Shown in pieces: positions 7,037-16,290 of a stretch of 64,000 nucleotides of DNA. The position numbers and the translations under genes were made by a program. Within the stretch, counting starts at the first letter, position 1, and each line of letters opens with the position of its first letter. The stretch comes from Ancylobacter novellus. Its GTDB lineage: Bacteria; Pseudomonadota; Alphaproteobacteria; Rhizobiales; Methylopilaceae. The DNA is taken from the NCBI GenBank assembly GCA_003241695.1, contig QFPN01000005.1, positions 62,001-126,000 on the forward strand. Reading direction: 5' to 3'. The notes beneath the pieces were generated by a model. That model was given only the letters and a program-made list of their open reading frames with translations, ran no database searches and was not told the DNA's origin.

Positions 7037-9224
7037 GGCGGCGCGGCGAACTCGTCTTCACCGATTTGCCGCGTCCCGAGAGGCTTGGATTGGTCATGAA
7101 ATACTGGTGCGCGTTGAACGGCTCCTCGCCTTCCGCAGGCTCGATGCGGCGCGAGGCCCCGTCGGGGAGCAGGGTCCAGCTCTGCTGGTTGTCCTTGAGG
7201 TTCGCCACCATGATCTGGTCCAGAACCTGCTCGTGAACGGTCGGATTTTTGATCGGCAGCATCGCCTCGACGCGACGGTCGAGGTTTCGCTGCATCAGAT
7301 CGGCGGAGGCGATATACACATGCGCCTGCGGCGAGGGAAGGCCGTAGCCGTTGCCGAAGGCGTAGATCCGGCTGTGCTCGAGGAAACGGCCGACGATCGA
7401 CTTGACGCGGATGTTCTCGGACAGCCCCGGCACGCCGGGCCTGAGCGAGCACATGCCGCGCACCACGAAATCGACCTGCACGCCCGCCTTCGAGGCTTCG
7501 TAGAGCGCGTCGATCGTCTCGGGATCCACGAGGCTGTTGCACTTGCCCCAGATCGCGGCCGGCCGGCCGGCCTTCGCGTGGTCGATCTCCTCCTGCACGT
7601 GCTGGAGGAAGCGCTTGCGCAGCGTGTGCGGCGAGGCCGCCATCAGTTCGAGTTCGTCCGGCTCGGCGTAGCCGGTGATGAAGTTGAACAACCGGCCGAC
7701 GTCGCGCCCGATGACCGGATCGGCGGTGAAGAAGGACAGGTCCGTGTAGATACGCGCCGTGATCGGGTGGTAGTTGCCCGTTCCGACATGGCAGTAGGTC
7801 ACGAGGCTTCCCGCCTCGCGGCGCACCACGAGCGACAGCTTCGAGTGCGTCTTGAGCTCGATGAAGCCGAACACGACCTGCACGCCCGCGCGCTCGAGGT
7901 CGCGTGACCAGCGGATGTTGGCTTCCTCGTCGAAGCGCGCCTTGAGCTCGACAAGCGCCGTCACCGACTTGCCGGCTTCGGCCGCCTCGGCGAGCGCGCG
8001 CACGATCGGGCTGTCGGACGAGGTGCGGTAGAGAGTCTGCTTGATCGCGACGACGTTCGGGTCGCGCGCCGCCTGGAACAGGAACTGGACGACCGCGTCG
8101 AAGCTCTCATAGGGGTGGTGAACGATGAAGTCCTTCTCGCGGATCGCCGCGAACACGTCGCCCGCATGCTCGCGGATTCGTTCGGGGAAGCGCGGGTTGT
8201 AGGGCTTGAACTTCAGGTCCGGCCTGTCGATGCCGACGATCTGGCTGAGATCGCCGAGCGCCAGCATGCCGTCGACCACGAACACCTCGTCGTCGGCCAC
8301 GCCCAGCGCAGCAATCACGAAGGCGCGCAGTTCCGGGGGCATCGTGTTCTCGATCTCGAGCCGGATAACTGATCCTCGCCGGCGGCGCTTCAGCGCGCTT
8401 TCAAATGTACGAACAAGGTCTTCGGCCTCTTCCTCGACCTCGAGATCGCTGTCGCGGATGATGCGGAACGCCGCCTGGGCTGAAACCGCATAGCCGGGGA
8501 ACAATCTGCCGATGAACAGGCCGATGACCTGTTCGAGGCTGATGAAGCGCGCGCCGGCCTCCTTGTCGCCGTCCGGCAGCCGGATGAAGCGCTCGATGCG
8601 CGCCGGCATGCGGATCAGCGCGTTCAGCGGGCGCCCGTCGGACTGCCGGGCGAGCTGCAGCGCGATGGTGAAGCCGAGATTGGGGATGAAGGGGAACGGA
8701 TGCGCCGGGTCGATCGCGAGCGGCGTGAGAACGGGAAAAACGTAATTGAGGAAATAGTTCTCCAGCCAGACCTTCTCGGATTTCGACAGCTGCGGGCCTT
8801 CGACCAGAAAGACCTTGGCCTCGGCGATCTTCGAGCGAAGCTCGAGCCAGCGGACCTGCTGGTCGTGGGCGAGCGAGGAGACGCGCTCCCCGATGCGCGA
8901 CAGCTGTTCGGCGGGCGACAGCCCGTCCGGGCTCGTCTCGGTCAGGCCGCTCCGCGACTGCGCGCGCAGGCCCGCGACGCGCACCATGAAGAACTCGTCG
9001 AGATTGTTGGCCGAGATCGACAGGAAGCGAAGCTGCTCGAGCAGCGGATGATTGGCGTTCGACGCCTCTTCCAGCACGCGCCTGTTGAAGCCGATCCACG
9101 AGATCTCGCGGTTCACGAAGCGCGACGGGTCGCCGGTGACGAACTTGGCCGCGGCGTCATCCGGCGCCTTGAGCTCGACGTCGGCGACGGCTGCGCGCGG
9201 CGGAACGCGAACGTTTTCGTTCAT
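7020..9224 (-). CDS. ppk: Polyphosphate kinase 1
   Basis: Reversibly transfers the gamma phosphate of ATP to polyphosphate. The 734-aa protein opens with the N domain (FVNREISWIGFNRRVLEEA), then the head domain. The catalytic HKD-type repeats include ELKTHSKLSLVVRR, whose His matches the phosphorylated histidine of PPK1, and YCHVGTGNYHPITARIYTDL. The frame is open to 9320, but the ATG at 9224 has a GGGGAGGGG ribosome-binding site and gives a family-typical length; the extra 32 residues are Arg/Pro-rich. It lies 100 bases downstream of hdaA and overlaps ppx, in a probable hdaA-ppk-ppx operon. Confidence 0.96.
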   Translation of the reverse strand: MNENVRVPPRAAVADVELKAPDDAAAKFVTGDPSRFVNREISWIGFNRRVLEEASNANHPLLEQLRFLSISANNLDEFFMVRVAGLRAQSRSGLTETSPDGLSPAEQLSRIGERVSSLAHDQQVRWLELRSKIAEAKVFLVEGPQLSKSEKVWLENYFLNYVFPVLTPLAIDPAHPFPFIPNLGFTIALQLARQSDGRPLNALIRMPARIERFIRLPDGDKEAGARFISLEQVIGLFIGRLFPGYAVSAQAAFRIIRDSDLEVEEEAEDLVRTFESALKRRRRGSVIRLEIENTMPPELRAFVIAALGVADDEVFVVDGMLALGDLSQIVGIDRPDLKFKPYNPRFPERIREHAGDVFAAIREKDFIVHHPYESFDAVVQFLFQAARDPNVVAIKQTLYRTSSDSPIVRALAEAAEAGKSVTALVELKARFDEEANIRWSRDLERAGVQVVFGFIELKTHSKLSLVVRREAGSLVTYCHVGTGNYHPITARIYTDLSFFTADPVIGRDVGRLFNFITGYAEPDELELMAASPHTLRKRFLQHVQEEIDHAKAGRPAAIWGKCNSLVDPETIDALYEASKAGVQVDFVVRGMCSLRPGVPGLSENIRVKSIVGRFLEHSRIYAFGNGYGLPSPQAHVYIASADLMQRNLDRRVEAMLPIKNPTVHEQVLDQIMVANLKDNQQSWTLLPDGASRRIEPAEGEEPFNAHQYFMTNPSLSGRGKSVKTSSPRRLAKRG

Positions 9225-9324
9225 CTCGTCTGTCCCCTCCCCGGCCGGACGCGCGGGGGCGCGCCTGCGGCGGAGCGTCGGCTCTATACGACGGTCATGT
9301 GACGGCTTCGCAACGACCATCGGC

Positions 9325-10008
9325 TCAAGAATCCTCCTGCATGCGGGCGATCACGTCGGCTGCGAGCCCCCGCCCGACCGCCCGACCGCGCGCGAGGGAT
9401 TCCCTGTCCAGAGCTTCAACCAAAGCGCGCAGCGCGCCAAGCGATCGATCGGCGCGGCGCGCAACGAATTCGACCACTTCGGCGTCGAGCCGCAACTGCC
9501 GGTCGTCGATCAGCTTGACGAGCACGGCCGTCACCGTCGCGTCGTCGGCGGGGTCGAGCCGCGCGACCGGAAGCGCGCGCAGGCGCGACGAAAGGTCGGG
9601 CAGCTTCGGCCAGGACTGCGTCGGCGTCGATCGCGCCGTGAGAAGCGCCTGAGCGCGGCGTTCGCGCACGGCGTTGAGCAGATGAAACAGCACGGTCTCG
9701 TCGGCGCCCTCCCGGTCGCAGTCGTCGAGCAGAACGGGACGGGTCGGGTCGGCGAGGACGGAGTCGAGAGCGGTCGCAGCGTCGCGCGCGGCAAGGGCGT
9801 TCGCCGCCTCCGCCCAGATCGCCGCGAGATGGCTCTTGCCGGCGCCTTCGGGCCCGACGAGGAGAAGAGCGCGATCGGGCCAGGCCGGCCATGCGGTGAC
9901 GAGCGCGTGGGCGGCGCGATTCGGATCGGCGACGAAGTAATCCTCCGCGCCGAAGCGCGCCTCGACCGGCAGCGTCAGCGGGTACTGCCGGGGCGCGTCG
10001 CGCGGCAT
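9325..10008 (-). CDS. hdaA: DnaA-related replication regulator HdaA
   Basis: A 227-aa AAA+ protein related to the central domain of DnaA. Hda proteins act with the sliding clamp to stimulate ATP hydrolysis by DnaA and so limit re-initiation. A Walker A (GPEGAGKSH, about 46-54) and Walker B (PVLLDDCD, about 85-92) are present. A Sensor-like region (LSSRLRALPVARLDP) and a final helical part (RSLGALRALVEALD) follow, but there is no DNA-binding domain IV. The start at 10008 lies 5 bases after the stop of the AI-2E permease, so the two are probably coupled. Permease-hdaA adjacency is a known alphaproteobacterial arrangement. Confidence 0.88.
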   Translation of the reverse strand: MPRDAPRQYPLTLPVEARFGAEDYFVADPNRAAHALVTAWPAWPDRALLLVGPEGAGKSHLAAIWAEAANALAARDAATALDSVLADPTRPVLLDDCDREGADETVLFHLLNAVRERRAQALLTARSTPTQSWPKLPDLSSRLRALPVARLDPADDATVTAVLVKLIDDRQLRLDAEVVEFVARRADRSLGALRALVEALDRESLARGRAVGRGLAADVIARMQEDS

Positions 10009-10013
10009 CGCGG

Positions 10014-11183
10014 TTACGCGCCCGTCGAGGGCGCGCCCGCCGCGTCCTCCGGCTTGTCGAGACGCGGCATGACGTTGTGCGTCGGCAGCGGCCTCGCGGC
10101 GAGCCCCGGCGGCAGCGTCGTCGGCCCCTCGCCAGTGTAGAATTCGCTCTCCCGATACCGCTCGGCCGCGAAACGGGCGAGCACGCCTACCGCCGCCGCG
10201 AGCGGAACTGCGACCAGAAGGCCCACGAACCCCATCATGTAGCCGAAGGCGACGAGGGAGAACATCAGCCAGACCGGATGCAGCCCGACCGAGCGCCCGA
10301 CGAGGCGCGGCTGCAGGATGTTGCCCTCGACGAACTGGCCGACTGCGAAGATCCCGAGCACGACGGCGACCATGGTCCAGTCCGGCCAGAACTGGACGAT
10401 CGCCACGCCGACCGAGACGAGCAGTCCGGTGATCGAGCCGACATAGGGAATGAAGCCGATGAGCCCCGCGCCGAGCCCGATCACGAGCCCGAAATTGAGC
10501 CCGACCAGCGTGAGCGCGATGGCGTAGAACGTGCCGAGAATGAGGCACACCAGCGCCTGGCCGCGCACGAAGCCGGCGATGCTCTCGTCCATCTCGCGGG
10601 CGAGACGACGAACGGTCTCCTTGTGGCGAACGGGAGCGTAGCTGTCGATGGTGCCGATCATGCGGTCCCAGTCGATCAGCATGTAGAAGGCGACGACGGG
10701 CGTCACGACGACGAGGCTGAGCAGCGAGACGACCGCCTGACCGCCGGTCCACAGCGACGCGAGGAACGACGTCGCCCAGTTCACGCCTTCGCCGACGATC
10801 GAGCCGATCGACGACTTGATCTGGCCCATGCCCTGCCCGACCAGCGTTCCGAGCCACCGCTCGTTCTGCGCTGAGACGAGCTCCTGCAGGCGCTGGACGG
10901 TCGAGGGCAGCCGGTCGATGAAGCCGGAAAGCTGCGAGCCCAGCACCGGCACGATCAGCATGCCGGCCGAGATCAGCAGCAGTACGAAGCCGACGAGGAT
11001 GACGACGGTCGCCCAGACGCGCGGCAGGCCGAGCCGCTCCAGCCGGTCGGCGAGCGGATCGAGCAGATAGGCGAGCGCGAGTCCAGCCACGAAGGGCAGC
11101 AGGATGCTCGAAAACATATAGAGAAAGAGCGCGAGGCCTGCGAAGGCGCAGAGCCAGAACAGCGCCTGGCGTTGCAGCGTCAT
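10014..11183 (-). CDS. AI-2E family (PerM/TqsA-like) membrane transporter
   Basis: A 389-aa polytopic inner-membrane protein. It begins MTLQRQALFWLCAFAGLALF and shows about eight hydrophobic segments. The characteristic central soluble part (INSSIGSIVGEGVNWATSFL-like region, about 95-130) and the conserved GAGLIGFIPYVGSITGLLV segment mark the AI-2E transporter family. Substrates vary across the family (autoinducer-2, Na+/H+ and others), so none is claimed. The long open frame upstream of 11183 has no membrane character and is discarded. It is followed at once by hdaA. Confidence 0.87.
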   Translation of the reverse strand: MTLQRQALFWLCAFAGLALFLYMFSSILLPFVAGLALAYLLDPLADRLERLGLPRVWATVVILVGFVLLLISAGMLIVPVLGSQLSGFIDRLPSTVQRLQELVSAQNERWLGTLVGQGMGQIKSSIGSIVGEGVNWATSFLASLWTGGQAVVSLLSLVVVTPVVAFYMLIDWDRMIGTIDSYAPVRHKETVRRLAREMDESIAGFVRGQALVCLILGTFYAIALTLVGLNFGLVIGLGAGLIGFIPYVGSITGLLVSVGVAIVQFWPDWTMVAVVLGIFAVGQFVEGNILQPRLVGRSVGLHPVWLMFSLVAFGYMMGFVGLLVAVPLAAAVGVLARFAAERYRESEFYTGEGPTTLPPGLAARPLPTHNVMPRLDKPEDAAGAPSTGA

Positions 11184-11230
11184 GGCCCCGCTCCATCGTC
11201 TATCCGTCGGCCGCGCCTCGGGAAAAGGCG

Positions 11231-11758
11231 TCAGTCCATGTGCCGGATGAAGGCAGCGAGATATGCGCCCGCCGACGCGAGCGTCAAGGCTCCGACGAGA
11301 TAGGCGCCGGCGGTCTCGACCGCGCCGAGATCGAGACCGTAACCGCGCGCGCCGAGCACCAGCCCGGCGAAAAGCAGCTGGGCCAAGGTGTTCAGCTTGC
11401 TGATCTTCAGCGGATCGATCGGAAACGGCCGGTCGATCAGCCAGGTCAGAATGACTGCGCCGATGATGACGACGTCCCGGAACACGACAGCGATCGCGAG
11501 CGCCCGCGGGATGTCGCCGAGGATCGCGAGCGTCACGTAGATCGAAACCAGCAGGGCCTTGTCGGCAACCGGGTCGAGATAGGCGCCGAGTTCGGTCCGC
11601 TGGTTGAAGCTGCGGGCGATCGCGCCGTCGAGCCCGTCGGTCACCGCCGCGATCGAGAACAGCCAGAACGCCGCGAGATGCTCGCCGCTCGCGATCAGCC
11701 AGATAACGATCGGAACCGCGAAAATCCGTCCGATCGTGAGCAGATTCGGGATGTTCAC
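11231..11758 (-). CDS. CDP-alcohol phosphatidyltransferase (PgsA-like)
   Basis: A 175-aa membrane enzyme that transfers a phosphatidyl group from CDP-diacylglycerol to an alcohol, most likely glycerol-3-phosphate. The CDP-alcohol phosphotransferase motif D-G-x2-A-R-x8-G-x3-D-x3-D is intact (DGLDGAIARSFNQRTELGAY then LDPVADK, about 42-68). N-terminal MNIPNLLTIGRI is the usual PgsA start. About five membrane segments are seen. It is divergent from purM (158 bases) and upstream of the AI-2E permease. Which alcohol is used cannot be decided here, because CLS- and PCS-type relatives share the motif. Confidence 0.85.
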   Translation of the reverse strand: MNIPNLLTIGRIFAVPIVIWLIASGEHLAAFWLFSIAAVTDGLDGAIARSFNQRTELGAYLDPVADKALLVSIYVTLAILGDIPRALAIAVVFRDVVIIGAVILTWLIDRPFPIDPLKISKLNTLAQLLFAGLVLGARGYGLDLGAVETAGAYLVGALTLASAGAYLAAFIRHMD

Positions 11759-11916
11759 GCGCCATGCTCCGCGGGCGGCCGACGCTTTTCCGCCCCCTTG
11801 GCCATGAGATAATGCGCGCCTCGCGGCTCGGGAACCCGAACCTTCCGACCTGCGATCGGTTGCGTCGGGGCGGCAAGGCGGTCTAAGGGGTCGCGGGACT
11901 TCGCGACGGAGCCGAG

Positions 11917-12999
11917 ATGGCCGGACAGGACAGCAAGCAGAGCGGCCTCACCTACGCCGACGCCGGCGTCGACATCGATGCGGGCAACGCGCTGGTGGAA
12001 CGGCTCAAGGGACTGGTGCGCGCCACGCGCCGGCCGGGCGCCGACGCCGAGATCGGCGGCTTCGGCGGGCTGTTCGACCTCAAGGGCGCGGGCTTCAAGG
12101 ATCCGGTGCTGGTCGCCGCGAACGACGGCGTCGGCACCAAGCTCCGCCTTGCGATCGAGACCGGCGTGCACGACACCGTCGGCGTCGATCTGGTGGCGAT
12201 GTCGGTCAACGACGTCGTCGTGCAGGGCGCGGAGCCGCTGTTCTTCCTCGACTACTTCGCCTGCGGCAAGCTTTCCGGCGACGTCGCCTACGAGGTCGTC
12301 AAGGGCATCGCGACCGGCTGCATGGAGGCCGGCTGCGCGCTGATCGGCGGCGAGACCGCCGAGATGCCCGGAATGTACCCGGACGGCGACTACGACCTCG
12401 CGGGCTTCGCCGTCGGCGCCGCCGAGCGCGGCGCCCTGCTGCCGCGGCGGGACGTGAAGGCCGGCGACGTGCTGTTCGCGCTCTCCTCCTCCGGGGTTCA
12501 TTCGAACGGCTTTTCTCTCGTTCGCCGGATCGTGGCGCGGTCGGGGCTGTCGCTCGACGCGGCCGCGCCCTTCGCGCCAGCGGAGACGCTCGGCCGCGCG
12601 CTGCTGCGGCCGACCAAGATCTACGTCCGGCCGCTGCTTGCGACGCTGAAGGCCGGGCTCGACGTCAAGGCGCTCGCCCACATCACCGGCGGCGGCCTGC
12701 CCGACAATCTGCCGCGCGTGTTGCCGGACGGGCTGGGCGCAGTCATCGACCTCTCGGCGATCGCCGTCCCGCCCGTGTTCGGCTGGCTGGCCGAGGCCGG
12801 CGGCGTGGCGGAAGCCGAAATGCTGCGCACCTTCAACTGCGGCGTCGGCATGGTGGTCGTGGCGAGCGCCGAGAGCGCCGACGCGGTCGCGGAAACGCTC
12901 GCCGCGGAAGGCGAGGCCGCGATCCGGATCGGCGAGATCGTCGCCATCTCCGCGGCCGACGATCCGGTGCGGTTCACCGGCGCGCTCGCCCTCTCATGA
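11917..12999 (+). CDS. purM: Phosphoribosylformylglycinamidine cyclo-ligase
   Basis: Converts FGAM to AIR with ATP in de novo purine synthesis. The 360-aa protein shows the PurM/AIRS core: YADAGVDIDAGNALVERLK near the N-terminus, GGFGGLFDLKG, ANDGVGTKLRLA (nucleotide-binding) and CALIGGETAEMPGMY (metal/phosphate loop, about 142-156). It overlaps purN by four bases (ATGA), so the two steps are translationally coupled. Confidence 0.97.
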   Translation: MAGQDSKQSGLTYADAGVDIDAGNALVERLKGLVRATRRPGADAEIGGFGGLFDLKGAGFKDPVLVAANDGVGTKLRLAIETGVHDTVGVDLVAMSVNDVVVQGAEPLFFLDYFACGKLSGDVAYEVVKGIATGCMEAGCALIGGETAEMPGMYPDGDYDLAGFAVGAAERGALLPRRDVKAGDVLFALSSSGVHSNGFSLVRRIVARSGLSLDAAAPFAPAETLGRALLRPTKIYVRPLLATLKAGLDVKALAHITGGGLPDNLPRVLPDGLGAVIDLSAIAVPPVFGWLAEAGGVAEAEMLRTFNCGVGMVVVASAESADAVAETLAAEGEAAIRIGEIVAISAADDPVRFTGALALS

Positions 13000-13640
13000 A
13001 CCGGAAGCGCGTCGCGATCCTGGTCTCGGGCCGCGGATCCAACATGGCCGCGCTGATCGACGCGGCGGCCGAGGCGGACTTCCCGGCGGAAATCGTCGCC
13101 GTGATCTCGAACCGCCCGCAGGCGGGAGCGCTCGCTATCGCCGCGCGCGCCGGGATCGCGAGCGCCGCGATCGACCACAAGGCGTTTTCCTCTCGCGAGA
13201 CGTTCGACGAAGCGCTCGACGCCGAGCTTCGCCGGCACGAGCCCGACCTGATCTGCATGGCGGGCTTCATGCGGCTGCTCACCCCCGGCTTCATCGCCAA
13301 ATGGGAAGGTCGGATGCTCAACATCCACCCTGCCCTGCTGCCGAGCTTCAAAGGCCTCGACACCCACGCCCGCGCGCTCGAGGCCGGCGTGCGGCTTCAT
13401 GGCTGCACGGTGCATCTGGTCACGGCCGAGATGGACGCCGGCCCGATCGTGGCGCAGGCGGCCGTGCCGGTTCTCGACGGCGACGACGAAGACGCGCTCG
13501 CGGCCCGCGTCCTGAAGGCCGAGCATCGCCTCTACGTGCGCGCGCTGAAGGCTTTCGCCGAAGGACGCGCGCGGCTCGACGGCGGGCGCGTCGTCTGGGA
13601 CGGCGCAAGCGACGCGCCCGAGGCGCTTGTCTGGCCTTAA
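12996..13640 (+). CDS. purN: Phosphoribosylglycinamide formyltransferase
   Basis: Transfers a formyl group from 10-formyltetrahydrofolate to GAR. The 214-aa length is typical. N-terminal VLVSGRGSNMAALIDA-like loop (seen as ILVSGRGSNMAALID), the catalytic HPALLPSFKGLDTHARAL (His about 110) and HLVTAEMDAGPIVAQ (Asp about 146) are all present. It starts inside the purM stop codon (ATGA). Downstream lie a repeat element and a strong terminator shared with the converging terC-like gene. Confidence 0.97.
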   Translation: MNRKRVAILVSGRGSNMAALIDAAAEADFPAEIVAVISNRPQAGALAIAARAGIASAAIDHKAFSSRETFDEALDAELRRHEPDLICMAGFMRLLTPGFIAKWEGRMLNIHPALLPSFKGLDTHARALEAGVRLHGCTVHLVTAEMDAGPIVAQAAVPVLDGDDEDALAARVLKAEHRLYVRALKAFAEGRARLDGGRVVWDGASDAPEALVWP

Positions 13641-13671
13641 AGCGGAAACTACCCCGTTCGAAACGCCTCGC

Positions 13672-13764
13672 GTCATCCCCCAGCGTGTCTAGGAGCGTCC
13701 AGGCGCGCGGCGAGCGCAGCGGCCCGTCAGTCCGTGGATCCCCCCGGACGAGCCGGGGGATGAC
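13672..13764. repeat. Palindromic repeat element downstream of purN
   Basis: The ends GTCATCCCCC (13672-13681) and GGGGGATGAC (13755-13764) are reverse complements. The right arm carries TGGATCCCCCCGGACGAGCC, nearly the same as the right arms of the two elements inside cobN (49257-49286, 50393-50423). The left arm is degenerate after the first ten bases. It belongs to the same repeat family but sits between genes. Confidence 0.75.
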
Positions 13765-13829
13765 GAGCTGCTTCGATCGAGCGCCGCTTTAAGAAGCGGA
13801 AGCGAACTGTCGGCGTTCTCTGAAAGACG

Positions 13830-13855
13830 AAAGGCGCGGATCGCTCCGCGCCTTT
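13830..13855. terminator. Bidirectional hairpin terminator between purN and terC-like gene
   Basis: An 11-bp perfect stem (AAAGGCGCGGA / TCCGCGCCTTT) has a four-base loop TCGC and is followed on the + strand by CCCGTTTT. It lies in the gap between converging genes, so it can serve both. Confidence 0.8.
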
Positions 13856-13882
13856 CCCGTTTTCAGCCCAAACGCCGTCGTC

Positions 13883-14650
13883 TTACGACGCGTCGCGGAT
13901 CGTGCCCTCGGCGGTCGCATGCTTGCGGCGCTTCAGCGCGTAGGCGATCGCCAGCACGATGGCGGCGCCCGTAGCGGCGGCGACGTAATGCAGCCACTTG
14001 ACCGCGGTGAACTGACCCTGGGTTTCCGGATCGGGGACGACCAGCGTCGGGTCGAAGCCCTGCAGCCACTGGATCGAGAGGACGTCGCCTAGGATCATCT
14101 CGCCGGCGATCCAGCCGAGCAGCGCCGCGCCGAGCCAGACCAGGAAGGGGTACTTCTGGAGGATCGTCGAGAGCAGCGTCGAGCCGGCGATGATCAGCGG
14201 AATGGTCAGCAGCAGGCCGAAGATGAAGAGTTCCGGATGTCCCTTCGCGGCCGCCGCGATCGCCACGACGTTGTCGAGGCTCATCACCGCGTCAGCGATC
14301 GCGATGGTGCGCACCGCGCCCCAGAGGTTCGTCGAGGCCTCGACGTCGGCGTGCTCGTCGTGCTCGTCAGTGGCGAGCTTCACCGCGATCCAGAAAAGCA
14401 GCACGCCGCCCGCGATCTTCAGGAAGGGCACGCCGAGCAGGAAGGTGATGAAGAAGGCGAAGATGATTCTCAGGCCGACCGCGGCGCCCGCGCCCAGCAG
14501 GATGCCGACCTTGCGCTGCTGGGGAGGAAGCTTGCGGCAGGCGAGCGCGATGACGACGGCGTTATCGCCCGAGAGCAGGAGGTCGATCCAGATGATCTGG
14601 AGCAGCGAGACCCAGAAGGCCGGTTGATCGAACGCGAAGCTGAATTCCAT
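13883..14650 (-). CDS. TerC family integral membrane protein (paralogue 1)
   Basis: A 255-aa inner-membrane protein of the TerC/YjbE family. The two family aspartate motifs are in membrane segments: IDLLLSGDNAVVIALAC (about 22-38) and ADAVMSLDNVVAIA (about 118-131). A charged loop DEHDEHADVEA lies between them and could contact metal. Relatives are linked to Mn2+ export or to loading exported metalloenzymes, but the substrate here is not shown. A close paralogue lies 92 bases upstream on the same strand. I saw no convincing yybP-ykoY-type riboswitch upstream. Confidence 0.88.
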   Translation of the reverse strand: MEFSFAFDQPAFWVSLLQIIWIDLLLSGDNAVVIALACRKLPPQQRKVGILLGAGAAVGLRIIFAFFITFLLGVPFLKIAGGVLLFWIAVKLATDEHDEHADVEASTNLWGAVRTIAIADAVMSLDNVVAIAAAAKGHPELFIFGLLLTIPLIIAGSTLLSTILQKYPFLVWLGAALLGWIAGEMILGDVLSIQWLQGFDPTLVVPDPETQGQFTAVKWLHYVAAATGAAIVLAIAYALKRRKHATAEGTIRDAS

Positions 14651-14742
14651 GCAGGTCCCTCCCGAGGGCGGGCGTCCTCCGGTATCGGGACCCGCCTTTA
14701 GACTTTAGTAGCAGGACCCGATCGCAGCATCGAGAGCAACCG

Positions 14743-15444
14743 TCAACCGGCGCCTTCTTCGACCTGGTTCCTGATCTTCATTCTCCGGACCAGCCAGCCG
14801 ACCAGCAGCACCACGACCGCGAGCGAGATCGCCGCCGTCGTCTCCCAGCTGTGGACGTACTCGCCGCCGAAGCGGTCCTCCAACGCCTTGTCGGACACCA
14901 GCATTTCGCCGGCCACATAGCCGAGAAGCGCCGCGCCCGCCCAAACGATGACGGGAAATTTATCCATTATGGCCAAAATAATTGCGCTGCCCGCGACGAT
15001 CATGGGGATCGAGATCACGAGTCCGAGAACGAGCAGCCCGAAGTGGTCTCCGGCGACGCCCGCGATGGCGATGACGTTGTCGAGCGACATCACGACGTCG
15101 GCGATCGCGATCGTGGCGACCGCGCGCCAAAGGCTCTCGTGGCTCTTCACGCCCTGCTCGTCCTCGGCGCCCTGAGGACCTACGAGATCGACCGCGATGT
15201 AGACCAGCGCGAGCGCGCCGAGGATCTTGAGATAGGGCACGCCGAGCAGGCGGACGATGATCAGCGTGAACAGCACGCGTAGCCCGATCGCCACGCCCGC
15301 GCCCGCGATCATGCCGATCTTTCGCTGCTTCGCCGGAAGCGACCGGCACGCCATGGCGATGACGACGGCATTGTCGCCCGACAGCAGGGCGTTGATCCAG
15401 ATGATCTCGCCGAGGGCGAGCCATTCCGCCGAGCCGAAGGTCAT
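14743..15444 (-). CDS. TerC family integral membrane protein (paralogue 2)
   Basis: A 233-aa membrane protein with the same motifs as its neighbour: INALLSGDNAVVIAMAC and ADVVMSLDNVIAIA. It has about seven hydrophobic segments and a short basic tail (RRMKIRNQVEEGAG). The frame extends 39 codons further, but the ATG at 15444 has a GGGGAGG ribosome-binding site and gives the family N-terminus, while the extra part is Arg/Pro-rich. The pair looks like an old tandem duplication, since the copies are clearly diverged. Confidence 0.87.
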   Translation of the reverse strand: MTFGSAEWLALGEIIWINALLSGDNAVVIAMACRSLPAKQRKIGMIAGAGVAIGLRVLFTLIIVRLLGVPYLKILGALALVYIAVDLVGPQGAEDEQGVKSHESLWRAVATIAIADVVMSLDNVIAIAGVAGDHFGLLVLGLVISIPMIVAGSAIILAIMDKFPVIVWAGAALLGYVAGEMLVSDKALEDRFGGEYVHSWETTAAISLAVVVLLVGWLVRRMKIRNQVEEGAG

Positions 15445-15525
15445 GACCCGCCTCCCCCGTGATGGCCGGCGCACGGGCGTCTCTTTCGGACGCGTTTCGC
15501 GCGGCTCGTTCGATCGCCACAAACG

Positions 15526-15555
15526 CCAAGCGCGCGTCCGGGGACGCGCGCTTGG
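15526..15555. terminator. Hairpin downstream of ndk
   Basis: A 14-bp perfect stem (CCAAGCGCGCGTCC / GGACGCGCGCTTGG) with a two-base tip lies 44 bases after the ndk stop and before the TerC gene on the same strand. Reading leftward it is followed by CGTTTGTGG, which is only weakly T-rich, so it is a probable terminator or a stable RNA 3' end. Confidence 0.6.
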
Positions 15556-15598
15556 TATCATGCATGCCTCAAATCAGGAAAGAGGCATTTCCTATCGT

Positions 15599-16021
<423 letters not shown>

Positions 16022-16290
16022 GGGCAGACGCCTTTGTGCTCGTATGCGCGGGCGGCGTCGCGGAGAACGCGCGCTCGTCACGCGGGGATGACTTGGAAGC
16101 GCGCGGCTTATAGCGCGGGGTTCGATAAGGCGAAAGTCTCGCCCGCCATTTCGGACGGACGCGCGCGTTTGGCGAAGCCGGCGGATCAGGATTTTCCGAA
16201 AAGAGCGAGACCTTCTCGCCCCGTCCCGCGGAGCAACCTCTCCCCGCATGGGGCGCCTTTGCGAAACAGGCGCAGGCGCTCTTCTTCCAT

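Noticed and set aside
14651..14742. Possible yybP-ykoY manganese riboswitch before the TerC gene
   Set aside because: Only 92 bases and no match to the conserved junction sequence that I could see.
15563..15588. Hairpin ATGCCTC / GAGGCAT just after ndk as its terminator
   Set aside because: Seven-base stem with an eleven-base loop is weak; the 14-bp stem at 15526-15555 is a better candidate.
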